From Candidatus Trichofilum aggregatum (GTDB lineage Bacteria > Chloroflexota > Anaerolineae > Promineifilales > Promineifilaceae), in contig JADJUV010000190.1 of the NCBI GenBank assembly GCA_016716885.1, positions 1-24,729 of the forward strand: 24,729 bases of DNA, given 5' to 3'. The notes under the pieces are model-generated. The model was not told the DNA's origin, did no database searches, and saw nothing but the letters and a program-made list of their open reading frames with translations. Positions 7,300-14,837 of this stretch are shown one piece after another (positions within the stretch are counted from its first letter, which is position 1; each line of letters begins with the position of its first letter). The translations under genes were made by a program, and so were the position numbers.

Positions 7300-8175
7300 G
7301 TGTTGAAGGCTTTGTTAAAAGCAGTGCGGCCGCGTCAGTGGCCCAAAAATGTCCTCTTTATTTATGCCCCACTCGTATTTGATGGCAAATTGGATGATCT
7401 GCCCAGTCTGGCCCGCGTCACCGCCGCCACACTGCTGTTCATCCTCATGTCCAGCGCCATCTACCTGCTCAACGACCTGGCCGATGTGGAAAGTGATCGC
7501 CAACACCCCAGCAAACGGAACCGCCCCATTGCCTCTGGCCTGTTACCAGAAGGGATAGCGCGCGCGGCCGCGATCCTTTTCGCCACCATCAGCTTGATCG
7601 GCGGATTTCTGCTGGCCTCGCCCCTGGGCTTGATCCTGCTCCTCTACCTGGGCAAACAAGTTGCCTACTCCTACTGGCTCAAACACGTCGTCCTGCTCGA
7701 TGTGTTTATCATCGCCGTGGGGTTTGTCTTACGGGTTGGGGCGGGCGTCGCCGTCATCGAGGTAGAGCGGTTTTCCCCCTGGCTGTATATGTGTGCCGGA
7801 CTATTGGCCCTCTTCCTGGGGTTTGGCAAACGGCGGCAAGAGATCGTGTTGTTAGGCAATGACGCCCAAAATCACCGATCCATCCTGGCCGAATACAGTC
7901 TGGAACTGCTTGACCGCATTATCGGTGTTGTCACCACCAGCCTGCTCGTGGCCTACTCCCTTTACACCTTCCTGGCCGAAGGGCTACCGGAAAACCACCT
8001 GATGATGCTCACCATCCCGTTCGTGATGTATGGCATCTTCCGCTACCTCTACCTCATCCACATCAAAGGCGAAGGCGGCGCACCCGAAGATATTTTCTTC
8101 AAAGACCGCCCCTTGCAAGTGGATATGGCCCTCTGGGGGGTGATGGTGATGGTGACGTTGTATATTGCTTCATAA
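7300..8175 (+). CDS. UbiA-family prenyltransferase, decaprenyl-phosphate phosphoribosyltransferase-like
   Basis: A 291-residue membrane protein with about eight to nine hydrophobic segments. The first Asp-rich motif reads YLLNDLADVESDRQHPSKRN and continues RPIASG; this NDxxDxxxDxxHPxKxxRPIASG form is typical of DPPR synthases (Rv3806c type). The second region, LLDVFIIAVGFVLRVGAG, and KRRQEI also fit. The family reaction transfers phosphoribose from PRPP to a polyprenyl phosphate, giving an arabinose precursor for the cell envelope. A general polyprenyl transferase remains possible. I chose GTG at 7300 because GGAAGGAG (7285-7292) sits seven bases upstream; an in-frame ATG at 7261 lacks such a site. 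Mevalonate kinase follows 73 bp later on the same strand, giving two consecutive isoprenoid-related genes. Confidence 0.85.
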   Translation: MLKALLKAVRPRQWPKNVLFIYAPLVFDGKLDDLPSLARVTAATLLFILMSSAIYLLNDLADVESDRQHPSKRNRPIASGLLPEGIARAAAILFATISLIGGFLLASPLGLILLLYLGKQVAYSYWLKHVVLLDVFIIAVGFVLRVGAGVAVIEVERFSPWLYMCAGLLALFLGFGKRRQEIVLLGNDAQNHRSILAEYSLELLDRIIGVVTTSLLVAYSLYTFLAEGLPENHLMMLTIPFVMYGIFRYLYLIHIKGEGGAPEDIFFKDRPLQVDMALWGVMVMVTLYIAS

Positions 8176-8178
8176 AGA

Positions 8179-8246
8179 AGTTTCAGGTTTCAAGTATCAG
8201 GTTTCAAGTTAATGACCTGAAACCTGAAACCTGAAACCTGAAACCC
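8179..8246. repeat. CAGGTTTCAA / CCTGAAA array abutting the mevalonate kinase start
   Basis: Two units of CAGGTTTCAA (8181-8208) are followed by four tandem CCTGAAA heptamers (about 8216-8243) in inverted orientation. AGTTTCAGGTTTCA can pair with TGAAACCTGAAAC. The array fills almost the whole gap between the UbiA-family stop (8175) and the next ATG (8249), leaving no recognisable ribosome-binding site for mevalonate kinase. Confidence 0.85.
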
Positions 8247-8248
8247 TC

Positions 8249-9196
8249 ATGTACTCCATCCAGGCCACCGCTCCCGGCAAAATCATCCTTTTTGGCGAAC
8301 ATGCTGTTGTTTATGGGTATCCGGCGATTGCCGCCCCTGTGACCCAGGTGCGGGCCACGGCTATCATCCAGCCCGGTGAGGGCACCGGGGTACAACTGGT
8401 GATGCCTGATTTGGGCCGAATGCAGTCGTTGTTGGAAGCGGCCGCAGACGATGCCCTGGCGTTAGCGATTCACCTGGTTAAAGAAGCCGCTGGCCTGACC
8501 GATTGGCCCGATTTCTCCCTCACCGTGACCAGCACTATCCCCATTGCCAGTGGGTTGGGCAGTGGCGCGGCTGTGACCGCGGCCGCGGTCCGTGCCCTGG
8601 CTCTCTTCCTCAACCGGCCTGATCTGGCTACCAACGAACAGGTGTCCGCCCTGACCTACGAGGTGGAGCGCATCCATCATGGCACACCCAGCGGCATAGA
8701 TAACACCGTAGTCAGCTATGAACTGCCCGTCTATTTTGTGCGCCAACAGCCCCAAAACCGTATTGAGACCTTCCACGTGGGTGTGCCGCTCCGCTTTTTG
8801 GTGGGAGATACCGGCGTCGGTAGCCCCACCAAGATTGTGGTGGCCGATGTGCGCCGCCAGTGGGAGCAGGAGCCGGAAAGATTTATGGCGCTGTTTGCGG
8901 GTTGCGGCCGCATTACCGACTTAGCCCGCACCGTAATTGAGCAGGGGGACCTGGCCCGGTTGGGGGCCTTGATGCAAGAAAATCATGCCTTGTTGCAAGA
9001 GATGACGGTGTCGTCGCCGGAACTGGATAGGTTGGTCGCGGCCGCGTGCCAGGCCGGGGCGTTGGGGGCCAAACTGAGCGGCGGCGGGCGTGGCGGCAAC
9101 ATGATCGCCCTGGTCACAGAGGAGACCGAAACAACCGTCCGGGCCGCATTACGGCAAGCTGGCGCTCGTCAGGTCGTTGCCACAGTTGTCAGTTAG
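8249..9196 (+). CDS. mvk: Mevalonate kinase (GHMP kinase family)
   Basis: A 315-residue cytoplasmic enzyme that phosphorylates mevalonate with ATP, an early step of the mevalonate route to isopentenyl diphosphate. Motif 1, APGKIILFGEHAVVYGYPAI, is at residues about 8-27. The glycine-rich ATP loop is STIPIASGLGSGAAVTAA, YEVERIHHGTPSGIDNTV carries the catalytic Asp region, and the C-terminal motif is GAKLSGGGRGGNMIAL. Together these are diagnostic for mevalonate kinase within the GHMP family. Length is normal for a bacterial or archaeal enzyme. The start codon follows directly on a heptamer hairpin array, so initiation may be weak or structure-controlled. The UbiA-family gene upstream would use polyprenyl products of this pathway. 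Four GCGGCCGC octamers lie within the gene, at 8438, 8579, 8904 and 9038. Confidence 0.93.
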   Translation: MYSIQATAPGKIILFGEHAVVYGYPAIAAPVTQVRATAIIQPGEGTGVQLVMPDLGRMQSLLEAAADDALALAIHLVKEAAGLTDWPDFSLTVTSTIPIASGLGSGAAVTAAAVRALALFLNRPDLATNEQVSALTYEVERIHHGTPSGIDNTVVSYELPVYFVRQQPQNRIETFHVGVPLRFLVGDTGVGSPTKIVVADVRRQWEQEPERFMALFAGCGRITDLARTVIEQGDLARLGALMQENHALLQEMTVSSPELDRLVAAACQAGALGAKLSGGGRGGNMIALVTEETETTVRAALRQAGARQVVATVVS

Positions 9197-9260
9197 CGTT
9201 ATCGCTCCCGCCAGGGTGAAAAAGAGGCTAAGTGAGCGTTCGTAATTAACTTAGCGGTTT

Positions 9261-9297
9261 CTAGATTGCGGCAGTCTTCAAGACTGCCGCAATCTAG
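9261..9297. repeat. Perfect hairpin, 18-bp arms, one-base centre
   Basis: CTAGATTGCGGCAGTCTT (9261-9278), a single C, then its exact reverse complement (9280-9297). Imperfect outer arms extend it: CGTTCGTAATTAACTT before and a CGAACTTATTCACGAACG-like segment after. It lies between the convergent ends of mevalonate kinase (9196) and the ThrE-like exporter (9387). Its blocks AGATTG, TCTT, AAGA and CAATCT are shared with the hairpin at 12984-13016. Confidence 0.95.
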
Positions 9298-9386
9298 CGA
9301 ACTTATTCACGAACGATTACTAAGTGCTGAGGTCAGCGTAAAAAACGCCAATGTTGAGTAAGATATACAAAAACCCCGTGCGTTTC

Positions 9387-10694
9387 TTACAATCCCGGGA
9401 CATGGCTCCGGTGAAAAAACAAGGAAGGCAGGGCAATGCCGGCGGCTAAGGCTCCTAGAATCAGCCCGGTTTTGATGAAGTTTGTCACCATGGTTAGCAG
9501 TAGCTCACCAGGGACGGGCGCGGCCGCGACGCTTAACACCCCCGCTAACTGCAACATCCCAATCATCGCTCCAAACGCAAATGTGCCCGGAATCATGGGG
9601 ATGACCCCACAAATGGTGAAGGTCGGCGTAGGGATGCGTAAACGCCGGGCCAGGATTTCCCCCAAAAACCCAACCACGATGGCCCCAATAAATGAGGCCG
9701 TCTCGATATTACTAACCCCCCGCCAGCCGGTTCCCATAAAGGCAGTTCGCACGGCATGACCCGCCGCTCCGCATAACACACAGGCCCACAAGGTACGCGG
9801 GGGCACATTGAACAACAAGGCAAATCCCAACGCGGCCGCGCCCGACCACAACGCATCTAACCAGATGGCGCTGGGTGGCGTAAACCCCTGCCACAAATCG
9901 GTTACCCCCGCTACCCCCAAGGCTAAGGCCAGCCCCAAAGCAATCCCCAACGAAATGAGACCGCCGTTGATACCCCGGGTGATGCCCGTAACCATGTGCC
10001 CTTTGAGTAAATCTTCACTGGCATTGACCAGGGGCACGCCAGGCACGAGTAACAATACGCTAGCCGCCAGGGCAATTTGCGGCCGCGAACTCCATTGAAA
10101 CACGGTGGCGCTGCTGGCAATTAACCCGGCAATAAAGGCCGTGATTACCACGTTGAGTAAGGCGTTGGTGTGGCGGCGGGTGAGGGATTGGCGGATGAAC
10201 ATGGCGATTGCGGCCGCGACCCAGGTTACGGCAAACACCACCGCATCGCCGCCAAAAAGCTGGCTAAAGGCGGCACAGGCCAGCCCTACCAACAAAACCA
10301 CGAGCAGACGAGGATAGGCATGCGGCCGCGCCGTAATCTCCTCTAAAGCTGCCCTCACCCCAGCCCGATCCAATTCCCCCCGGTTCACCTGCCGGCTCAG
10401 GCGGTTTACTACCGCCACCCCCGTCAAATTCACTCCGCCAAAACGTACCACTCGGCGCACCTTCGTGCGAAACGCCTCACCGCTAATCGTCGTGGCCACA
10501 ATGGCATTGGGCGACACCAAAATATCCAGCCAGTTACAGCCCAGCCCCGTTCCCAACCGATGCACCGTCTCCTCAACTCGCGCCGTCTCCGCGCCCATTT
10601 GTAATAACAATTGCCCGGCCCACAAGGCCAGATCAATCACATCCCGCAATTCATCCGGGTGTAATTCTAGTTTCTGTTGGTTGTTTTCTATCAT
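9387..10694 (-). CDS. Fused ThrE-like (DUF1212 + DUF3815) threonine/serine exporter family protein
   Basis: A 435-residue protein. The N-terminal cytoplasmic half (about 1-125) contains LDLALWAGQLLLQMGAETAR-like and NAIVATTISGEAFRTKVRRV segments typical of the ThrE N-terminal domain. About nine to ten membrane segments follow. The second half (PSAIWLDALWSGAAALGFAL onward, with FTICGVIPMIPGTFAFGAMI) corresponds to the small ThrE_2/DUF3815 partner, which many bacteria encode as a separate YjjB-like protein. Corynebacterium ThrE, also a fusion, exports threonine and serine; the substrate here is inferred. The start at the ATG at 10694 is preceded by GGA and gives the expected N-terminus MIENNQQKLELHPDE. 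It is the first gene left of the ABC importer cluster, from which it is separated by a terminator at 10713-10749, so it is probably transcribed on its own. Confidence 0.88.
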   Translation of the reverse strand: MIENNQQKLELHPDELRDVIDLALWAGQLLLQMGAETARVEETVHRLGTGLGCNWLDILVSPNAIVATTISGEAFRTKVRRVVRFGGVNLTGVAVVNRLSRQVNRGELDRAGVRAALEEITARPHAYPRLLVVLLVGLACAAFSQLFGGDAVVFAVTWVAAAIAMFIRQSLTRRHTNALLNVVITAFIAGLIASSATVFQWSSRPQIALAASVLLLVPGVPLVNASEDLLKGHMVTGITRGINGGLISLGIALGLALALGVAGVTDLWQGFTPPSAIWLDALWSGAAALGFALLFNVPPRTLWACVLCGAAGHAVRTAFMGTGWRGVSNIETASFIGAIVVGFLGEILARRLRIPTPTFTICGVIPMIPGTFAFGAMIGMLQLAGVLSVAAAPVPGELLLTMVTNFIKTGLILGALAAGIALPSLFFHRSHVPGL

Positions 10695-10712
10695 AACAAT
10701 CCATTGTAGCGC

Positions 10713-10749
10713 AAAAACGCCCTCTCCATGATAACCATGAAGAGGGCGT
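10713..10749 (-). terminator. Rho-independent terminator of the ABC importer cluster
   Basis: On the minus strand ACGCCCTCTTCATG pairs with CATGGAGAGGGCGT (14 positions, one mismatch, five-base loop), followed at once by TTTTT (plus-strand A-run 10713-10717). It sits 67 bases after the stop of the binding lipoprotein and just before the ThrE-like start, separating the two transcription units. Confidence 0.85.
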
Positions 10750-10815
10750 CGATGATTATGGATGATTAGATGGGTCAATCTCGGTAATTGAACCAACTAA
10801 TCATGCGGCGCTGAT

Positions 10816-12021
10816 TTATTCGCCGCCAGGGGTCAGTTCCACTTCGATTTTGGTGAACCCTGCGCCGGTGGTATCGCCTTCAATGCCGACCAGCGCGGCT
10901 TCCGCCAGGTCAGTACGATAAGAGCCATCGGCTGGCGCGGCACTGATGACACCGCCCTCAAGAGCCACTTGCACCGTCTGCTCAAACAAGGCTGGGTCCA
11001 TCACGCCAATGCCATTGGGGGACGGCCAGATCAGCCCGTTGATCTCGTTCATCATCCAACGCATGTGGCTTTCGCCCAGGGTGGGGCCAGCATCCAGCAC
11101 ATGACCCACACAGGCATCCAGGTTGTCGCGGCAGAACATCCAACCCCGGAAGGTGGCTCGCAGGAAACGCTCGGCTACATCTTCACTGCCGTCTTGGGCA
11201 ATCCACTCTTGAGTTACCCACAGCGCATCTTGAAGCATGGCCGTACCTACTTCATTGAAGTTAATCACGTTCAAATCTTCCGGCTGATACAGTTCACCCG
11301 TCGCGGGATTGATGGATTCCAAAACCATGGCGTACTCGTTGTAGATCATGGCTTCGGCGGCGTCAATTTCACCGGTCAACAGCAGGGTCATATCGAAGGG
11401 CTGAATCTGAATGGTGACATCATCAGCATTATCCGGATCAATGCCCGCGGCCCGCAGAGCGGCAAATACTTCATGCTCGTTGCCGAAGTCCCAGACACCC
11501 ACCCGTTTACCCCGTAAATCTTCGACACTGGTAATGCCGGAATCTTTGAAGGAGACTTCCAGTGTGCCGCTACGTTGGAAAATCTGGGCCACATTGACCA
11601 GGTTGGCCCCGGCGGCGTTGGATTCCAGCACTTTGGGAACCCAGGCAATACAGAATTCAGCCCCACCGTTGACACAAACTTGTTGCGGCACGATGTCCGG
11701 CGCGCCTTCCAGGATGGTGACATCCAGCCCTTCTTCTTCGTAGTAACCTTCGGCCAGGGCGGCGTAGTAACCGGCAAATTGGGATTGAGCAACCCACTGT
11801 AACTGGACCCGCACGGGGGTCAGTTCGGCGGGGGTTTCTTCGACTACGTCGTCGCCATCGTTCATGGCGCCGTTTTCGGCGGTAGTATTGTTGGTGGTGG
11901 TATTGTTCGCGGCCGCGTTATTCTCTTCCGCCCCGTTTTCACCCCCATTACCACCACAGGCCACCAGGGCCATCGCCCCGATCAACAACAGCACCAGCAT
12001 CCATTTCCATTGATGTTTCAT
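10816..12021 (-). CDS. ABC importer substrate-binding lipoprotein, NMT1/THI5-like
   Basis: A 401-residue exported lipoprotein. The signal peptide MKHQWKWMLVLLLIGAMALVACGG has its lipobox at VAC (Cys about 22). An Asn/Thr/Glu-rich linker follows to about residue 65. The binding domain starts VRVQLQWVAQSQFAGYYAA and continues LAEGYYEEEGLDVTI, the opening of NMT1/THI5-type binding proteins (SsuA, TauA, ThiY and RibY relatives). Later motifs are GKRVGVWDFGNEHEVF and AEAMIYNEYAMVLE. Members bind sulfonates, thiamine pyrimidine precursors or riboflavin. I cannot choose between these from sequence, though the LQWVAQSQFAGYY form is nearer the thiamine-precursor/riboflavin branch. GAGGAG lies about nine bases before the ATG at 12021. 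It is the last gene of the importer cluster. It contains one GCGGCCGC, encoding part of the Ala-rich linker. Confidence 0.88.
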   Translation of the reverse strand: MKHQWKWMLVLLLIGAMALVACGGNGGENGAEENNAAANNTTTNNTTAENGAMNDGDDVVEETPAELTPVRVQLQWVAQSQFAGYYAALAEGYYEEEGLDVTILEGAPDIVPQQVCVNGGAEFCIAWVPKVLESNAAGANLVNVAQIFQRSGTLEVSFKDSGITSVEDLRGKRVGVWDFGNEHEVFAALRAAGIDPDNADDVTIQIQPFDMTLLLTGEIDAAEAMIYNEYAMVLESINPATGELYQPEDLNVINFNEVGTAMLQDALWVTQEWIAQDGSEDVAERFLRATFRGWMFCRDNLDACVGHVLDAGPTLGESHMRWMMNEINGLIWPSPNGIGVMDPALFEQTVQVALEGGVISAAPADGSYRTDLAEAALVGIEGDTTGAGFTKIEVELTPGGE

Positions 12022-12158
12022 CTTCCGTTCTCCTCACTTGACATATAACACTTGATAATTGGCTATTCACCATTGGCAATTTGGCTTATTGATCATCTAT
12101 TTTTTTGTGATTAAGCGATCACCTCCTTATGATGCACAATACCCTATGGCATGGCGAT
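12022..12158. other. Intergenic gap with ATTGGC words
   Basis: The 137 AT-rich bases between permease 2 and the binding protein contain scattered ATTGGC/TTTGGC copies (about 12057-12085) and an AAGGAGGTGATCGCTTAA-like stretch on the minus strand near 12110-12127. I recognise no riboswitch or gene here. Confidence 0.4.
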
Positions 12159-12944
12159 TTATGGTTCGGCTTTGGCGGCCGCCCAGGGTGTAACCAACCG
12201 CTCCAACCAGACTACCACCGTATAAAACAGGATGCCAATCAGGCTGGCAACCAACACGGCGGCCCAGGTATTGTCAAAACGGAGGGTTGAGGCCTGTTGC
12301 GTCACATATTTACCGATGGTGTTCCGTTCGGCCCCAAAAAAGTCAGCCACAATCGCCCCGATCATGCTCAAAACGCTAGCCACGCGCAAGGCACTGAACA
12401 AAAAGGGTAAGGCATTGGGTACGCGCAGGGCAAAGAGAATTTTCAGGTCGCTGGCGGCATAGGAATGCATTAATTCCAAGGCCTCTGGTTTGACTTCGGT
12501 GAGGCCACGCACCGTGTTGATGAGCACGGGGAAAAAGACCATCACCGACACAATCATCATCCAGGAAAGGGGATTGGTGGGGCCAAACCAGTTAAACATG
12601 ATGGGGGAAAGGGCGATGATGGGCACGGAGTTGGCGGCGATGGCGAAGGGCATCATGGCTTCACGCAGGGCGGTAAAGCGGGCGGTCACGAAAGCCATGC
12701 CCACGCCAATGAAGGTGCCGATGGCAAAACCACCCAGCGCCCCACGGGTGGTACTGAACACGCGTGGCCGGATGAGGGGCCATTGGTCAACCAGGGAAGC
12801 AAGGATGGCTGAAGGGCGAGGCAGAAGAAACTGCTTGATGTCGAGCGCTCGTGTGGCTAGCTCCCATACAAGCAAAACGCCTACTGCTACCAGAATGGTG
12901 GGTAGGTAATAAATGAGACGGGTTTTCCAGGTGTGGTGGGGCAT
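12159..12944 (-). CDS. ABC importer permease 2 (SsuC/ThiX-like)
   Basis: A 261-residue integral membrane protein of the BPD_transp_1 fold with about six membrane segments. The EAA loop that docks on the ATPase reads ALELMHSYAASDLKILFALR followed by VPNALPFLFSALRVA. NSVPIIALSPIMFNWFG is another family mark. The start at 12944 (MPHHTWKTRLIYYLPTILVA) is preferred, because starting at 13013 would place the N-terminus inside the hairpin repeat at 12984-13016. It pairs with the larger permease encoded at 16154-14838, whose EAA loop contains the same HSYAAS core, so the channel is probably a heterodimer. It is separated from permease 1 and the ATPase by the Rpn gene. Confidence 0.88.
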   Translation of the reverse strand: MPHHTWKTRLIYYLPTILVAVGVLLVWELATRALDIKQFLLPRPSAILASLVDQWPLIRPRVFSTTRGALGGFAIGTFIGVGMAFVTARFTALREAMMPFAIAANSVPIIALSPIMFNWFGPTNPLSWMMIVSVMVFFPVLINTVRGLTEVKPEALELMHSYAASDLKILFALRVPNALPFLFSALRVASVLSMIGAIVADFFGAERNTIGKYVTQQASTLRFDNTWAAVLVASLIGILFYTVVVWLERLVTPWAAAKAEP

Positions 12945-12983
12945 AGGGGGTAGAGCTAGGCAAAGGGCAAGGACAGCCAGACA

Positions 12984-13016
12984 AGATTGGTTCAATCTTG
13001 AAGATTGAACCAATCT
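12984..13016. repeat. Perfect hairpin, 16-bp arms, one-base centre
   Basis: AGATTGGTTCAATCTT (12984-12999), one G, and its exact reverse complement (13001-13016). Outer AGCCAG/CTGGCT sequences add a partly offset extra stem. It lies between the Rpn gene and permease 2. It has the same AGATTG-N6-TCTT-N-AAGA-N6-CAATCT plan as the hairpin inside 9261-9297, but the six-base middle differs in a compensated way. Confidence 0.95.
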
Positions 13017-13039
13017 GGCTTCATTATGTCATTCCTGAG

Positions 13040-14045
13040 CTAATCCTGGTTTAAGGGGAAATCGTCTAATGATTCAACCAGGACAGCCTGGCGCAAGAGT
13101 TCCTTGAGCCGACTGGGATCGTTGATTTGCCGAATCGCGGCCGCGAACGCCTCATCTACCCAGCCAAAACGAGTCCGTAGCACATCCAACAACGCGTCCT
13201 GCTGCCCCTGACGAACGCCTTGTTGCTTGTTGTAATCCTTGTTGCAATCCTTGCTGCATTCCTCTCTCATGCCCTTCCTCTAACCATTCACGCACTAACG
13301 TACTCATTACAACTTCTCCTTTGTCAGGTAAAGCCTGGCGCAATGCCCACCGCAGCTCATCACCTGACACATTATCACTGGCATAAGCGACATACCGCAA
13401 CACCGTATCTAGAAATTCCAGTGCGGTTTGTTCTGACATAACCCGCAAAATCAGCGCGAACATTTCTGGCAGTTGCGGTACTAACTTTCTGTTGTTGATC
13501 AAACGCATGGTAAACAAAACAGCCCGCAAAAGCAATTCATCTTTGATCTCACTCTCATCCACCTCTGAAAGATCGGTCAATTCAAAGGCGAAATCAGGCC
13601 AATAGCGGCGCAAAGCTTCTGGGCCGGTAAACAAAGCCGCGAATTTGTCGCCAAAGGGCCACTTAACCCGCCCCTGGTAAATGACTAACGGAATAACTGG
13701 GGGTAACGGTTCGTCGGGTCGCTCCCGATGCCACTGCTCCCAGATATGCACCATATAGCGAAGGAGTTGGAATGCTGTCCACCGATCAGGATAACTTTTA
13801 TGCTCAAATAGCAGGTAGATGTAGCCTGTTTTCTGGTTGGTTAGTGCTACTTGATAGAGCAGGTCGGTAAAATGTTCTTGTAGGGCGGGATCAACGAAGC
13901 TGTCTTTTTGCAGTTGTAAACTGGTCAGGTCCAGGTTGTTTAGCACCTCAGGAGGCAGGCGATGGATCAGAAAATCGCGGGCCACTTCGGGCCGGGCGAA
14001 GGTTTCTTTGAAAAACTTATCGTGAGGATTTTGGATGTCGCTCAT
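13040..14045 (-). pseudogene. Rpn-family PD-(D/E)XK nuclease (Transposase_31-like) with a frameshift in its Gln-Gly repeat
   Basis: Rpn proteins are DNA endonucleases linked to recombination and, in recent work, phage defence. From the ATG at 14045 (MSDIQNPHDKFFKETFARPE) the nuclease core is intact: Asp61 in HFTDLLYQV and Glu81-His-Lys83 in YLLFEHKSYPDR fit the PD-(D/E)XK site. After VREWLEEGHERG comes a 12-nt repeat encoding QQGL units (about 13230-13262). There the frame breaks: one frame ends by 13152, while the expected tail (RQGQQDALLDVLRTRFGWVD ... LDDFPLNQD) is read from the next frame and stops at 13040. The span is 1006 nt, one base over 335 codons. It starts two bases before the position where the ATPase stop begins on the plus coordinate, so it is co-transcribed with the importer. 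Slippage in the repeat, decay or a sequencing indel are all possible. Confidence 0.8.
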
Positions 14046-14047
14046 GG

Positions 14048-14830
14048 TCAACGAGCCTGCTGAAAGGCGTCGCGGAGGCTTTCGCGGACCTGGGTGATGG
14101 TGTTGTAATAGGCTGGCTCTTCACGGGTTTCAAAGACCCGCGGCCGCGGCAAATCCACCTCTATCACATCCTTCACCTGCCCGGGCCGGGCCGACATCAC
14201 CACCACCCGGTTAGACAAAAACACCGCTTCCGCGATGCTGTGGGTCACAAAAACAATCGTGATATTCGTCTGCCGCCAGATGCGCAGTAGCTCCATATTC
14301 ATGCGATCACGGGTGAACTCATCCAGCGCCCCAAACGGTTCATCCATCAGCAAGAGTTGCGGCTCAAAAGCCAGCGCACGGGCAATCGAAGCCCGCTGTT
14401 GCATGCCCCCGGAGAGTTGCCAGGGATAATGGTTGGCAAACTTGCTTAATTCCACCAACTCTAGCATTTTTTGGGTGCGCTTTTCCCGCTCCGCGGCCGC
14501 GTAACCCATAATCTCCAACGGTAACTGCACATTCTTCTGGATGGTGCGCCATTCGTACAAGGTAGCCGCCTGAAACACAAAGCCATAATCCCGGCTGAGG
14601 CGGGCCTGGGCTGGCGTCTTGCCATTCACCGTCACCGTGCCACTGCTGGGTTGCCCCAAATCCGCAATGAGGCGGAGCAGGGTGGATTTGCCACACCCGG
14701 ATGGGCCAATGAGGGAGATGAACTCCCCCGGTTTGATTTCCAGGTTGATGTCCTTCAGCGCCACGACCTCTTCGGCGGTGCCCTGGTTGAAAACTTTGTT
14801 GACGTTGTGGATGGAGATGACGGATGACAT
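14048..14830 (-). CDS. ABC importer ATPase (SsuB/TauB/ThiZ-like)
   Basis: A 260-residue nucleotide-binding subunit on the cytoplasmic face. Walker A is GPSGCGKST (about 39-47), the Q-loop FQAATLYEW, the signature LSGGMQQRASIARAL, Walker B LLLMDEPFGALDE and the switch His VTHSIAEAVFL. This set is typical of the nitrate/sulfonate/taurine-type importer ATPases. The start at 14830 (MSSVISIHNVNKVFNQG) lies seven bases after the permease 1 stop; the frame is open further upstream only into the permease gene. One ATPase gene serves two different permeases, so it probably works as a homodimer beneath a permease heterodimer. Contains GCGGCCGC at 14140 and 14493. Confidence 0.93.
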   Translation of the reverse strand: MSSVISIHNVNKVFNQGTAEEVVALKDINLEIKPGEFISLIGPSGCGKSTLLRLIADLGQPSSGTVTVNGKTPAQARLSRDYGFVFQAATLYEWRTIQKNVQLPLEIMGYAAAEREKRTQKMLELVELSKFANHYPWQLSGGMQQRASIARALAFEPQLLLMDEPFGALDEFTRDRMNMELLRIWRQTNITIVFVTHSIAEAVFLSNRVVVMSARPGQVKDVIEVDLPRPRVFETREEPAYYNTITQVRESLRDAFQQAR

Positions 14831-14837
14831 AGATTGT

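Noticed and set aside
1129..8246. Short direct repeats read as a CRISPR array
   Set aside because: Units are 7-9 nt, without spacers of constant length, and no cas gene is nearby.
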